64,000 bases of DNA from Halomonas sp. MCCC 1A13316 (GCF_014931605.1 NZ_CP053382.1:2728001-2792000), one strand, 5' to 3'. Counted from the first letter of the stretch, positions 33,579 to 43,150 are shown. Translations and numbers: made by a program. Notes: generated by a model not told the origin, from the letters alone.

Positions 33579-34547
33579 CTACTTGTTGTGCGACAGCAAT
33601 ACCTTGGCGTCGTAACGAAGCATCAAGAGATCCTGCTGCCATCGGTCGAAACTCTCGATCTCTTGTCCCAGGAGATATTCGCGAATCAGCCAATCGGGGT
33701 AATTGGCTCCGGCAGCATCGGCAAGAGGAAAGCCGCCTCCAAAACGCGGATTGATTTCGAACGCTTTGATGCTTTGGGTAACGGGCTGGTAGAAGAGCTG
33801 CACTGTGATGCAGCCGCGTGCGCCGTTCAACCGCTTGAGGCGCCTGGTGAGATACTCGTAAACGTACCCCCCGCGGGTTACTCCTTTGCTGACTTCACCG
33901 CCTCTAACCTCAAGGCGCTGCCTCGGTACGAGACAGCGCATTTCTCCATGCCGATCATAGTAAGCGTCGATGGTATACTCGTTGTAATCATTGCCGATTA
34001 ACTCCATGAATATGTTTCGTTCGTCTTCAAGCATGGAACGACTGAGGCGATCCGGTCCGGAGACAAGGAAGGCACCCTTGCCACTGCTGCCATCGTAAGG
34101 CTTGCAGAAGCAAGGGAAAGACAGGTCGTGGCGCGGATAAACTTCAGGCGTATCGATCCCGATCGACTTGAACACCTTGGCAGTGAGTCGCTTGTCCCGG
34201 CAATGCGCTATTAACCTTGCATCTGAGATGACGGGTTGAGTCGCTTCTTCCAGAAATCGATCCTGGAACTGCGAAAGAGCCATTAGCTCGGTATCAATCG
34301 TAGGTATCAACAGCCCAACTTGCTTCTCTCGGCACAGCGCTAGCAAAGCGTCTATATAACCGGGATCGGACACTCGCGGTATGTCAAAGCAAGCATCAGC
34401 CACATGGCAAGCAGCAGAGTAACGAGATGCTGTATCGGCCGCGAATACCTTGGCCAGCGGCAGATGGAAGCTCAGCGACTTGCGGAAGGACTCCAGCAAC
34501 TCGACCCGTCGCCCCGCAGATAGAAGAAGAACGTTGTGACGCATCAT
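33579..34547 (-). CDS. ATP-grasp ligase, CarB-like, coupled to the sugar transferase
   Basis: 322-aa ATP-grasp enzyme: N-terminal LLLSAGRRVELLESF, central FPCFCKPYDGSSGKGAFLV (nucleotide-binding, Gly-rich loop) and C-terminal AFEINPRFGGGFPLADAAG (Mg/ATP ligands Glu and Asn). ATP-grasp enzymes join a carboxylate to an amine via an acyl phosphate. The start ATG overlaps the stop of the sugar transferase by 4 bases (ATGA). In Neisseria PglB2 an ATP-grasp domain is fused to the same kind of sugar transferase and adds a glyceramide to the 4-amino sugar, which makes this gene a split equivalent candidate. Confidence 0.85.
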   Translation of the reverse strand: MMRHNVLLLSAGRRVELLESFRKSLSFHLPLAKVFAADTASRYSAACHVADACFDIPRVSDPGYIDALLALCREKQVGLLIPTIDTELMALSQFQDRFLEEATQPVISDARLIAHCRDKRLTAKVFKSIGIDTPEVYPRHDLSFPCFCKPYDGSSGKGAFLVSGPDRLSRSMLEDERNIFMELIGNDYNEYTIDAYYDRHGEMRCLVPRQRLEVRGGEVSKGVTRGGYVYEYLTRRLKRLNGARGCITVQLFYQPVTQSIKAFEINPRFGGGFPLADAAGANYPDWLIREYLLGQEIESFDRWQQDLLMLRYDAKVLLSHNK

Positions 34548-35164
34548 GGGTTTCTGTCCAATGAGCGAGCATTGCTGGAACCATTGAAACGTGGGGTGAC
34601 CTCGTGGCTTCTGGGGGAGATACCTTCTCGAGCCAACACCTTGGTAACGGTCAGGAGTAGAATCTTGATGTCAAGCCACAGCGAATGATGCTCGACATAC
34701 CAAACATCGAGGCGGAACTTCTCTTCCCAATTCAAATTGTTACGTCCGTTGACCTGAGCCCAGCCGGTTATGCCCGGCCGCACCTCGTGCCGACGGTACT
34801 GGGCAGGACTGTAGAGAGGAAGATACTCCATGAGCAGCGGACGGGGTCCGACAAGGCTCATCTCGCCCTTTAATACGTTCCAGAGTTCCGGCAGCTCGTC
34901 CAGACTCGTCGCCCGCAATTTCTTGCCAAAGCGTGTCAAACGCCTGTCCGAGGACAGTGATTCACCATCGTCATTGCGCGAATCAAGCATGGTGCGGAAC
35001 TTGAATATCCGGAAAGGTCGACCCTGCAGCCCGGGACGCACTTGGCTGAATAGCACGGGTGTGCCGAGCTTGAGCCTAACCAAGGTGGCGATCGCAAGCA
35101 TAAGCGGCGACAGAACGATCAACAGGACCGTGGCAACACTGATATCGAAGAGACGCTTGAGCAT
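34544..35164 (-). CDS. PglC-type polyprenyl-phosphate sugar-1-phosphate transferase
   Basis: 206-aa monotopic phosphoglycosyl transferase that starts glycan synthesis on undecaprenyl phosphate. One N-terminal re-entrant hydrophobic segment (residues 6-32, with the helix-breaking Ser-Pro), FRIFKFRTM, catalytic Asp-Glu pair in TSLDELPELWNV, and VGPRPLL / RPGITGWAQVNGRN. The short size without extra N-terminal helices fits the PglC/small class rather than WbaP. Its 5' end overlaps the upstream glycosyltransferase by 46 bases in a different frame, and its 3' end overlaps the ATP-grasp gene. Confidence 0.93.
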   Translation of the reverse strand: MLKRLFDISVATVLLIVLSPLMLAIATLVRLKLGTPVLFSQVRPGLQGRPFRIFKFRTMLDSRNDDGESLSSDRRLTRFGKKLRATSLDELPELWNVLKGEMSLVGPRPLLMEYLPLYSPAQYRRHEVRPGITGWAQVNGRNNLNWEEKFRLDVWYVEHHSLWLDIKILLLTVTKVLAREGISPRSHEVTPRFNGSSNARSLDRNP

Positions 35165-36288
35165 GAAATTCCCATCTCCTTGAGCATAATGGCATTGACC
35201 TTGCGTACATCATATTTACGAAGTGCATGCTCGCGAGAGCGCTTCCCCATGGTGGCGATGAGCTGCGGTGACTCAATGAAGGCACGCATGGCGTTCGCCA
35301 GCTCAGGGGCAGCCCGGGGAGGCACTAGATAGCCGTTCTCCTGGTCGACGACCGTCTCGCGACAACCGGGAGTGTCCGTGGTAATGATGGGACGCCCCAT
35401 TGACAGAGCCTCGAGAATCGTTCTGGGAATTCCCTCGCGATAGAAGGAAGGCAGAACGAAGACACTAGCGTTGCTCAGGGCATCGCGCACATCATCCAGC
35501 TTGCCCAAATAGTCGATGACGCCATCCTGGACCCAACGGTCGAGTTCCTGAGCGGTGATGGAGTTTGGGTTACTATCGAGATCGCCGACCAGCGTGAAAA
35601 CGACCTCTGGATATTTAGTCTTGAGGTTATAGGCCGCCTTGGCGTATTCGCGAACCCCCTTGTCGATCAATAGTCGCGCAATCAGTAGAAATACGACTTT
35701 CCGTGGGTAGGCGCACGGCATGTAGTGATCGATATCAACACCGGAGCCGTTGACTACCACCGAAGGAACAGATTCGTTGATTATATTCCGATCGCGAAAT
35801 AGGGCCTGATCGTCAGGATTCTGAAAAAAAACCTTATTGGAAAAACGCAGCGAATGCCGATAGAGTTTGGCTGCAATACTTCCAATAAAGCGTGTTTTAG
35901 CAGTTTGCCCATAGCTGGAGAAGCAATACCCCAAACCCGTAATCAGTGCAAAACGCCTCGGGCAACGTATCAGCACAGCAGCAAAAGTACCAAAAATCAC
36001 AGGTTTTATCGTATATCCCATTACGTAGTCGGGCTTGATGACCCACATGAGGCGCACCAGCTCTACCAGAGTACGGATATCGTGGAAAGGATTAATTCCA
36101 GTACGACTGATATAGACATCATGTGCCTTAGCCCCTATTTGTTCCAGCTTCGTATGCGTCAGGACGTCTTTGCTTAGATCCGGTGCGGCAGCATGTACTT
36201 CTAGCCCACTTGCTATAAGATCCTTGATGAGCGGGCCGCGAAAATTAATCAGTGATCCTGACGCGCCGGCAACGATGAGAAATTTCAT
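35119..36288 (-). CDS. Glycosyltransferase, GT4 family
   Basis: 389-codon GT-B enzyme. Start at ATG 36288 (MKFLIVAGASGSLINFRGPL), one base after the upstream glycosyltransferase; upstream in-frame starts would lie inside that gene. The donor-site motif EGIPRTILEALSMGRPIITTDTPGCRETV carries the E-x7-E arrangement of GT4. Sugar and acceptor unknown; N-terminal pattern resembles PglA/N,N'-diacetylbacillosaminyl-diphospho-lipid transferases, which would suit the second step after the PglC-like enzyme. The last ~15 residues are encoded in the overlap with the sugar transferase gene. Confidence 0.9.
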   Translation of the reverse strand: MKFLIVAGASGSLINFRGPLIKDLIASGLEVHAAAPDLSKDVLTHTKLEQIGAKAHDVYISRTGINPFHDIRTLVELVRLMWVIKPDYVMGYTIKPVIFGTFAAVLIRCPRRFALITGLGYCFSSYGQTAKTRFIGSIAAKLYRHSLRFSNKVFFQNPDDQALFRDRNIINESVPSVVVNGSGVDIDHYMPCAYPRKVVFLLIARLLIDKGVREYAKAAYNLKTKYPEVVFTLVGDLDSNPNSITAQELDRWVQDGVIDYLGKLDDVRDALSNASVFVLPSFYREGIPRTILEALSMGRPIITTDTPGCRETVVDQENGYLVPPRAAPELANAMRAFIESPQLIATMGKRSREHALRKYDVRKVNAIMLKEMGISCSSVSSISVLPRSC

Positions 36289-36289
36289 A

Positions 36290-37435
36290 TTATTTTCTCG
36301 CCTCCATACAGTCTGACCACAAGTCATCGAAAGCAGTGACCATTCGGTCGATAGTGAAATGCGTCCTTATATGCTCCACCGATGACTGGCGACGCTGAGC
36401 CCACAACGAAGGGGAAGTTTCGCGCTCTTTTATTGCTTCATAGATGGCATCGGCAAGCTGCTTGGAATCACGAGGAGGGACAACCCATCCCCACTTATCG
36501 ATAATCACTGATGTATCCCCAACGTCCGTGCCGACACAAGGGGTTCCACATGCCATGGCCTCGGCAATCACGTTAGGAAAAGCCTCGCCAAATGAACTCG
36601 AGAGAATATGAAGATCGAGAACGTTCATAACTGCCGGGATATCCGACCGCAACCCCAGCAATTTAACATCTTGCTGAAGTCCAAGCTCCTCAATGCATAT
36701 GGAGAGCATTCTATTGTCAGCATCGAGGTCGGCCCCTACCAGCAGGCAGAGAAAGCCCACACCGCGCGATTTGAGATCTGCCAAAGCTCTCAGTAGATTT
36801 TCATGGTCCTTCTGTGCATTGAAGCGACCAACCATTCCCAAAATAGGTAAAAGCTGTTCGCTATCACAAAGGAATTTTTGACGCTCATTCTTATCCTCAA
36901 CATAGGGATAAAAATCAGAAAGATCGTAACCGTTGGGAATCACGACCAACTTGTCGGATCGATATCCAAGTGATTCATGTACTCGCGCCGCTTTGTGTGC
37001 ACAGCAGACGATTCTGGTGGGCACCAAGCCGGACAACGAAGCGCACAGTCGCGCGATCAACATTGATGACCGTGAACTCTTACCGGGTTCAAGTGCGGTA
37101 TGTCGAATGCCCCAACAGACATGACGGACCCCGGCGAGACGAGCGCAAAGACCGCCAATTAGATCTGGGTGGTACATCCATGTCTGGACAATATCCGGGC
37201 GATACGATCTTAAAAGTCTCCAGAGAGCCAAGAACCCCTTGAATAGGCCACCCTGCCGGGTGAAACCCAGCGTCTCCACAACAATGCCTTGGTCAATTAA
37301 CCTTACCTCTAATTCCCCACCACCGATCATTGCAACGATAGTATGCTTGTTATTCGTGTCGTTCATGCATAGGCGGCACAGAGCCGACTGAGCTCCACCA
37401 GGGTATAGACTAGTAATAATGTGCATGATATGCAT
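36290..37435 (-). CDS. Glycosyltransferase, GT4 family
   Basis: 381-aa GT-B enzyme starting at ATG 37435 (MHIMHIITSLYPGGAQSAL); the open frame continues 44 codons upstream, but this is the classical GT4 N-terminus and has GAGGGTGG upstream. The UDP-sugar site appears as GRFNAQKDHENLL and SFGEAFPNVIAEAMACGTPCVGTDVGD. Donor and acceptor unknown. One base separates it from the next glycosyltransferase. Confidence 0.9.
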   Translation of the reverse strand: MHIMHIITSLYPGGAQSALCRLCMNDTNNKHTIVAMIGGGELEVRLIDQGIVVETLGFTRQGGLFKGFLALWRLLRSYRPDIVQTWMYHPDLIGGLCARLAGVRHVCWGIRHTALEPGKSSRSSMLIARLCASLSGLVPTRIVCCAHKAARVHESLGYRSDKLVVIPNGYDLSDFYPYVEDKNERQKFLCDSEQLLPILGMVGRFNAQKDHENLLRALADLKSRGVGFLCLLVGADLDADNRMLSICIEELGLQQDVKLLGLRSDIPAVMNVLDLHILSSSFGEAFPNVIAEAMACGTPCVGTDVGDTSVIIDKWGWVVPPRDSKQLADAIYEAIKERETSPSLWAQRRQSSVEHIRTHFTIDRMVTAFDDLWSDCMEARK

Positions 37436-37478
37436 GACAGGAAAACCACCCTCAGAGGTAAATAACAGTTTTATTTTT

Positions 37479-38348
37479 CTAAATAGCGGGATCAAGCTCC
37501 CACAACCTCCCCAACCATTTATCATAAATAATAGAGGAAAATTTACCTCTTCCTGAGGCATGGGCAAAAGTTATTTCACCGAAATAAATATTGCCGTCAA
37601 TATTGTAAAGATCAATCCTGGCATGTGAAAAAGGAAGCGCCAGCAACTTCGCAATTTCAAGCATCCTGTCATATCTTGGCGGGCGAACAATACTGGTTCT
37701 AAGGCAAGGCTGCTTCCAAGAAAAAGGTAGCCAATCTAACGACTCGTTAAAAAAGGAGCGATGCAACATCTTATGGCGATCGTAATCCATTTGGAGTATT
37801 ACAGTCTGCCTGCCTCCATCACGACCATTAAAAACATGAAATTTATAATCACAAGGATCAGAACCATCCATCATGTGCAACTTGCGCTCAACAAGAACCT
37901 TTGGTTTTACATGACTGTACCAAGGTTCCTGCTTTACCTTACCGTAGTCTTCATTAAGTTGATCTTTGATGTTTTGACAAACAACCTGGATGGCTTCTTC
38001 GCTATCACCTGGGTCAAGAAACTGAACGGGCCCGGAGTTATGGTTAGCCTTAACAACCAAAGAACCGTAATTTTCCATTAGCTGCTTTGCTTGTGCGGGC
38101 GTAATCATGTCACCAACAAAAACACTGTCAATGATATGTTCATGCCCAATTTTTTCCGCCACATACTTTTTAACAGCAACTTTATCAGAACATGTAACAA
38201 ACAAAGAGTTCTTCCAGTACAATTTGCGGTAGTTTACTTTTTGGTTATACGTAATAGGTTTGCTGAACTGAGGATAATAACCAGCACGTAGCATGAAGGC
38301 AGCCCTTTCACGAAGACCAACGGGAACCAAGCGATATATTTTTTTCAT
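37479..38348 (-). CDS. TupA-like ATP-grasp protein
   Basis: 289-aa protein of the TupA-like ATP-grasp group, named after a teichuronopeptide gene of alkaliphilic Bacillus. Visible marks: YNQKVNYRKLYWKN and DKVAVKKYV near the N-terminus, LVVKANHNSG (ATP-binding), VERKLH, DYKFHVFNG and ARIDLYNIDGNIYFGEITFAHASG (metal ligands). Likely attaches an amino acid or other carboxylate/amine to the glycan. The start is ATG 38348 (MKKIYRLVPVG), though the frame opens earlier. AT-rich compared with the flanks. Confidence 0.85.
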   Translation of the reverse strand: MKKIYRLVPVGLRERAAFMLRAGYYPQFSKPITYNQKVNYRKLYWKNSLFVTCSDKVAVKKYVAEKIGHEHIIDSVFVGDMITPAQAKQLMENYGSLVVKANHNSGPVQFLDPGDSEEAIQVVCQNIKDQLNEDYGKVKQEPWYSHVKPKVLVERKLHMMDGSDPCDYKFHVFNGRDGGRQTVILQMDYDRHKMLHRSFFNESLDWLPFSWKQPCLRTSIVRPPRYDRMLEIAKLLALPFSHARIDLYNIDGNIYFGEITFAHASGRGKFSSIIYDKWLGRLWELDPAI

Positions 38349-38385
38349 GACACACTCTCCGTCCCAAAAGGAAGCAGGATCCATA

Positions 38386-39333
38386 CTAGCGAGATGACAA
38401 ATGGCGCTTGTGAAGAGATACAAGGACATCAAATGGCAACAAAGAAATCAGAAACCATTTACAGCAATAGATCAAATCAACATCCCAGTAAAAAGACCTA
38501 CACAGCTCAGAAACTTCTATGTTAGTGCTAACCTTTTTATTTTCAAGCCAAGCATACTTCACCATTCTATTCACATACTTTTTCAAAGCCTTGGATTGAC
38601 ATTCATCGATATAAGGCTCCAAATCGCTCACCATTTCATGAAACAAGCGCATAGAAGGGACACTGTTTCGGGAAACGAAAGAGGCTTGACGATAGGAGAT
38701 AGAGGCAACATGAGGGGACCAAACCATGAGCTTCATTCTTGCTATTAGCATTACCCAGGTATAAAGGTCTCCTGAGCGCTCGGCACGACCCTCCGGAAAA
38801 ATGGAATTGCGGTAGAGTGCCTCCCGCTTTATGAGTATCGAATTTGTCCCCATCGCCCTCAACCCTTTACAAGCGAACTCAAGGTAGTCAGATAAGTAAA
38901 GTATCTGAGGGCCTTGAGAAATAAACTGCTTCGCAAAGGGATCCAGCTTCATCGCCCCGTCCATATCACTCATCCGGGCGGCACTGATAAGGGAAATTTC
39001 CGGAAACTCGTTAGCAATTCGCATCGATTGAGCGAGGTGCTCAGGAAACCAAGCGTCATCGGCATCGAGAAAAGCAATCCAGCTCCCTCGGGCTTCGCGT
39101 ATGCCATAGTTACGAGCGGCATATCCTCCAGGGCCGGGCTGCGAACGGTGAAGCACACGAATTCTGGAATCCTTGAATTCTTCCACCTTCTCCATGCTGC
39201 TATCTGTAGAAGCATCATCGACGACGATTATTTCAAACTCCGTGTATGTCTGATCTAATGCTGACATAATAGATCGTGAAACATAATTTTCTTTATTGTA
39301 TACAGGAACCACAATGGAAATTATGGGACGCAT
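38386..39333 (-). CDS. Glycosyltransferase, GT2 family
   Basis: 315-aa GT-A enzyme beginning MRPIISIVVPVYNKENYV (ATG 39333). The nucleotide-binding IIVVDDASTDSS and the DXD-type FLDADDAWFPEH are intact; the C-terminus has one hydrophobic stretch (WFLISLLPFDVLVSL) that may associate with the membrane. Donor and acceptor unknown. Upstream open codons to 39450 lie in AT-rich DNA next to wzy and are probably not translated. Confidence 0.88.
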   Translation of the reverse strand: MRPIISIVVPVYNKENYVSRSIMSALDQTYTEFEIIVVDDASTDSSMEKVEEFKDSRIRVLHRSQPGPGGYAARNYGIREARGSWIAFLDADDAWFPEHLAQSMRIANEFPEISLISAARMSDMDGAMKLDPFAKQFISQGPQILYLSDYLEFACKGLRAMGTNSILIKREALYRNSIFPEGRAERSGDLYTWVMLIARMKLMVWSPHVASISYRQASFVSRNSVPSMRLFHEMVSDLEPYIDECQSKALKKYVNRMVKYAWLENKKVSTNIEVSELCRSFYWDVDLIYCCKWFLISLLPFDVLVSLHKRHLSSR

Positions 39334-39373
39334 GACTCTCTCCCTTTGTGCATGCGAGAACGTAATCGCTAAA

Positions 39374-40714
39374 TCATTGTGCGTAATCGGAGGCTGTTTT
39401 ATTACAATTAGACTGCAAAGAAGAGTATCTGTAACAGAGCCCAACCCCAATAATCAACCACATAAGCCTTGCAGAATACCCTTTGAAAATAAAGGGCTCC
39501 TTGTACTCAGCAATAAACATAATAATCATGAATACGATCCAGAAACTTTTGTAATGCGTTACGCTATAGACACTTTTGCCAAGGAAGGCTACAAAAAAGT
39601 AGAATGCGATAGCCACAGGAATTCCCAAAGCAGTGAACATTCGCATATAGCCGAGGTCCACACTTCTCTGTAAACTAAAGTCACCGCTATGCACACCAAC
39701 TCCGAACAGCAACTTAGGCCATTCGTTAGGGATATTTACCATCCTGGCCAAAGCCGCAGTGGTTCCTTCTTGCTGAACGCCTTCTATACCTTGATATAAG
39801 AAACTTATAGAATATGAAAGAACGTTTTCCGGAAAGAGAAAGGCAAAGACTGGCGGGACAGCCATGACGATACCAGCAATAGTGATATAGAGAAGGAAAC
39901 GACGAAAAGACAGCTTTTCCTTTGAAAATACAAAATTCAGTACATGAAATAATGTGATTCCGATGATTGCCACCACTATCCCTGTACGCCCAATAAACAA
40001 GAGAGAAGTAAAAATGGTTACCGAAGCTGTAACAAAATAAAGAAAGCCTATTTTTTTCTTGACATAAAGCGCCTGAAGAAGTATCAAAACCGTGCCATGA
40101 AACAGTGATAGATTTGCCGCCCCGCCAGAAGCCATACCTCGGAGACGAAATTCTCTCGTAAGATAATCAATATTAGAATTCTCCGGTTGATAAAGCATCG
40201 ATTCAATGAAATGCCTAAACGGCGGGAAGTTATACTCTATAAGAATGATCATAGAATTTACGAACACAATAAAAACCACAAGCTTGAAGCACAAAGTTAA
40301 GACTTGGTCCATGTCCAGTGACTTTATCATTAGTGATAAAGCCAGCACATATCCTAGCAAAATATAAAGAGCAACCTGTATCATGTATGTCAAGAAGGTC
40401 GTAGCAAAAACCTCAGTATAAAAAATGAAAACCGTCAAGTTATATAAACAAAAGAGACAAAGCCCAATAAAAGTTACTAACAAGGGAACTTGCTGCACTG
40501 CCTTGAGAGAAATGGCTGGATGAGCACCCAGTAACAGTGCAATCGACAGCATCCCGCCGTGAAGCACAGCAACTCGAAGATCGAAATATGGGCTCAGTAG
40601 GTAGAGATACAGAAATAGAGTCATCCAGCAGATATGCGCAGAGCTGATACCATGTATATAACGGAGCCCACCGCGAATACTATCAACATCTGCTGTCTTG
40701 GTCGTATACTTCAC
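39374..40714 (-). CDS. wzy: Wzy-like polysaccharide polymerase
   Basis: 446-aa protein with roughly eleven membrane helices and a larger loop around residues 330-380 (LSYSISFLYQGIEGVQQEGTTAAL region), the usual topology of Wzy polymerases; primary sequence of this family is poorly conserved. I place the start at GTG 40714, because AAGGTGG lies 6 bases upstream; an in-frame ATG at 40828 would overlap the end of wzc. Located directly after wzc. AT-rich codon use suggests it was acquired with the serotype-specific part of the cluster. Confidence 0.8.
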   Translation of the reverse strand: MKYTTKTADVDSIRGGLRYIHGISSAHICWMTLFLYLYLLSPYFDLRVAVLHGGMLSIALLLGAHPAISLKAVQQVPLLVTFIGLCLFCLYNLTVFIFYTEVFATTFLTYMIQVALYILLGYVLALSLMIKSLDMDQVLTLCFKLVVFIVFVNSMIILIEYNFPPFRHFIESMLYQPENSNIDYLTREFRLRGMASGGAANLSLFHGTVLILLQALYVKKKIGFLYFVTASVTIFTSLLFIGRTGIVVAIIGITLFHVLNFVFSKEKLSFRRFLLYITIAGIVMAVPPVFAFLFPENVLSYSISFLYQGIEGVQQEGTTAALARMVNIPNEWPKLLFGVGVHSGDFSLQRSVDLGYMRMFTALGIPVAIAFYFFVAFLGKSVYSVTHYKSFWIVFMIIMFIAEYKEPFIFKGYSARLMWLIIGVGLCYRYSSLQSNCNKTASDYAQ

Positions 40715-40793
40715 GGCATTCCACCTTAAACATAGATGTAGAAGATAAGATCCCAAAGCCTGGTGTTTGCCCACCAAGCTTTGGCGGGCATTG

Positions 40794-43028
40794 TTATTTA
40801 TATGAATAACTGTAATAGCCGTAGCCATAGCTAAGGGCTGCCGTTTTCTCGATTGCGTTTAGAATGCACCCCTGCACATGCACGCCTGTATTAGCCAACC
40901 TGCGTGACGCAACTCTCACTTCCCTTATCGGATTGACGCCAAAGCGAGCAACGAGAAGAGACGTTCCGGCAACCTTGCCTATGATCGACGCATCGGTGAC
41001 CGCCAAAACAGGAGGAGTATCAATGAGCACAATGTCATACTCCTGCCCGACCTTGCCAATCGCTTCAGCGAAGCTATGGCGCATCAGAAGTTCCGATGGG
41101 TTAGGCGGCGCGACACCACGGGTCATGTAATGCAGTCCGGGCACGTCCGAGCGCCTGATCGCCTGCTCGACAGTCAGCTTGCTGGCGAGTACTTCCGAGA
41201 GACCATTCTCTGACTTGTCGTTAAAGGTAAAGTGCAAATTCCCCTTGCGCATATCCGCATCAATGACCAAGACTTTCTGTCCTGCTTGAGCACAAACAAA
41301 CGCTAGATTAATGGTAACAAAGCTCTTGCCTATACCAGGACTGGGACCCGTAATCATAATTGCATTATTGAGCGCATCCATCATGGCAAAGTGTAGACTG
41401 GTACGAAGACCACGTATAGCCTCAACGGCCATGTCCGTCGGGTACAACTTGGCAAGAAAACTCCCAATTGCATGTTGGCTTGCTTTGTTATTACGATATT
41501 TGACACGTTTTACCAGCTTCATCTGGTCTGCCGAACGGGGAACCGTCGCATAGACAGGAAGTCCGATATCTTCCAACTGCTCAGCACTCTCCACACCTTT
41601 GCTTAAAAAGCCGCGCAGCAAAACAAAGCTTACAGTCAGCAAGAACCCAACGAGAAGTGAAATTATTACGATTAAGCTGGACTTAGGCTTAATGGGATTT
41701 GACCGCGTCATGGCGAAATCAATGATTCTTACATTACCAACTGTTGCAGCTTTGGCAATGTTGAGCTCTTGCATGCGGTTCAAGAGCTGGACATATATTT
41801 GTTGAGTGACTTCGACATCACGGTTCATGCGCAGGATCTGCTGCTGGGTTTCCGGCAGGTTGCTGGTACGCTGTTCCATGTTGGCACGTTCGCGCTGAAG
41901 CTGAGCCCTTTTCTCAAGCAAAGCAGCATAGACAGGATGGTTTGGAGTGAATCTACGTGACAATTCAGCTTCCTGCATTTCAAGATCGTTCAAGCGACTC
42001 TCAATGTCCACCATGCCGGCAAGCATGTTGCGTGTTTCTTCGGTGAGATCCACGCTTTCCTGCTCCATTCTATAAGTATTAAGCCGATTCTCAGCCTCAA
42101 CCAATTGCTCGCGCACTGTAGGCAGTTGTTCATCCAGGAACACAAGACTGTTTTCTGCTTCAGCTGCCTGCCTGGCAATATTTTGGGCCAAGTATACTTC
42201 TGAAATTGCATTCAACGAGCTCTTCACTTCATCCTTGTCGGGCCCTGTCAGAATAAGCTGTAAAACACCTGTGTCGCGTTCACCCTTCTGAGTAACGACA
42301 AAACGGTTTCTGAGATAGTCGATAGTGGCTTGCTGGCTTCGCTTTCGCAGTGCGAACTGAGCTCCAATCGGCGCTTGTATTTCGCTTATGTATATTTCAA
42401 GCCAAGGGTTGCTTGATTCGGAGCGCTCCCCTGAACGACCAAACAGCAATTCCTCGCCTTCAGGACCAAGAACTCGATACCCTCCCTCAGCAACTTCAAG
42501 TGTTAACGGCTTGTTCTCCAGCTCGGGAGCTACGCTTAATGATTCTACATAGACATGCTCACCGCCCCAAATTTCCGGTCTACCCTGCGCGAAATCGGGG
42601 CGAGGTATGTCGTAGCGGATAATCGCATTACCAATAAATGGAAATACGACAGGAGTCACACTGATATCCAATTTCTGCCTATTGGCAGCCTGCCCGACAA
42701 TAAGTCGTGATTGGAGGATTTCCATCTGGGCACCGGTAATTGGCTCCTCTTGCAGTAGCATCGCAGCAATTTCATCTGCACCCGTTCTAGGCCCTGTCTT
42801 TTCAACCTGAACAAGTGCGTCACCTTGATAAATAGGTGTGGCCAACAACGAATATACAGCCCCCACAAATCCGAACAGCAAGGTCAAGATTATAATTTTC
42901 CATTTATTATCTAACAGCATGCCCAGCGTGCGCCCTAGGTCAACGTTCTCATCCCCAGGTATGCTGACGGCCGGCGCCACACCAGATCCGGTATTGAGAA
43001 CCGGGCTATTTGAATTCAAGCTATTCAT
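40794..43028 (-). CDS. wzc: Polysaccharide co-polymerase / tyrosine autokinase Wzc
   Basis: 744-aa PCP-2a protein controlling polymer length and export with Wza. N-terminal Wzz domain between membrane helices at about residues 44-64 and 452-472, with long periplasmic coiled coils (285-430), then the cytoplasmic BY-kinase: Walker A GPSPGIGKS (561-569), Walker A' VLVIDADMR (587-594), Walker B IVLIDTPP. The C-terminal tyrosine cluster SYGYGYYSYSYK (733-744) is the autophosphorylation tail, the substrate of Wzb. 122 bp after wza, with a hairpin between. Confidence 0.96.
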   Translation of the reverse strand: MNSLNSNSPVLNTGSGVAPAVSIPGDENVDLGRTLGMLLDNKWKIIILTLLFGFVGAVYSLLATPIYQGDALVQVEKTGPRTGADEIAAMLLQEEPITGAQMEILQSRLIVGQAANRQKLDISVTPVVFPFIGNAIIRYDIPRPDFAQGRPEIWGGEHVYVESLSVAPELENKPLTLEVAEGGYRVLGPEGEELLFGRSGERSESSNPWLEIYISEIQAPIGAQFALRKRSQQATIDYLRNRFVVTQKGERDTGVLQLILTGPDKDEVKSSLNAISEVYLAQNIARQAAEAENSLVFLDEQLPTVREQLVEAENRLNTYRMEQESVDLTEETRNMLAGMVDIESRLNDLEMQEAELSRRFTPNHPVYAALLEKRAQLQRERANMEQRTSNLPETQQQILRMNRDVEVTQQIYVQLLNRMQELNIAKAATVGNVRIIDFAMTRSNPIKPKSSLIVIISLLVGFLLTVSFVLLRGFLSKGVESAEQLEDIGLPVYATVPRSADQMKLVKRVKYRNNKASQHAIGSFLAKLYPTDMAVEAIRGLRTSLHFAMMDALNNAIMITGPSPGIGKSFVTINLAFVCAQAGQKVLVIDADMRKGNLHFTFNDKSENGLSEVLASKLTVEQAIRRSDVPGLHYMTRGVAPPNPSELLMRHSFAEAIGKVGQEYDIVLIDTPPVLAVTDASIIGKVAGTSLLVARFGVNPIREVRVASRRLANTGVHVQGCILNAIEKTAALSYGYGYYSYSYK

Positions 43029-43086
43029 CGTCAGCCATCCCTCTGAATACGCGCATCAATAGCGACTTGGATAGAATCTCAACAAG

Positions 43087-43129
43087 GGCGGGCACAACAG
43101 CTTTTCGTACTTATCGAAATGTGCCCGCC
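43087..43129 (-). other. Strong hairpin between wza and wzc
   Basis: Perfect 10-bp arms GGCGGGCACA (43087-43096) and TGTGCCCGCC (43120-43129), with an inner TTTCG/CGAAA pair within the 23-base loop. On the minus strand it follows the wza stop by 21 bases and has no T-run after it. A position between two co-operating genes suggests mRNA stabilisation or partial attenuation rather than full termination. Confidence 0.6.
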
Positions 43130-43150
43130 ATAGACAAGAGCTTCGCTGTT

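Noticed and set aside
43087..43129. Rho-independent terminator between wza and wzc
   Set aside because: Strong stem but no T-run on the transcribed strand; kept only as a hairpin.
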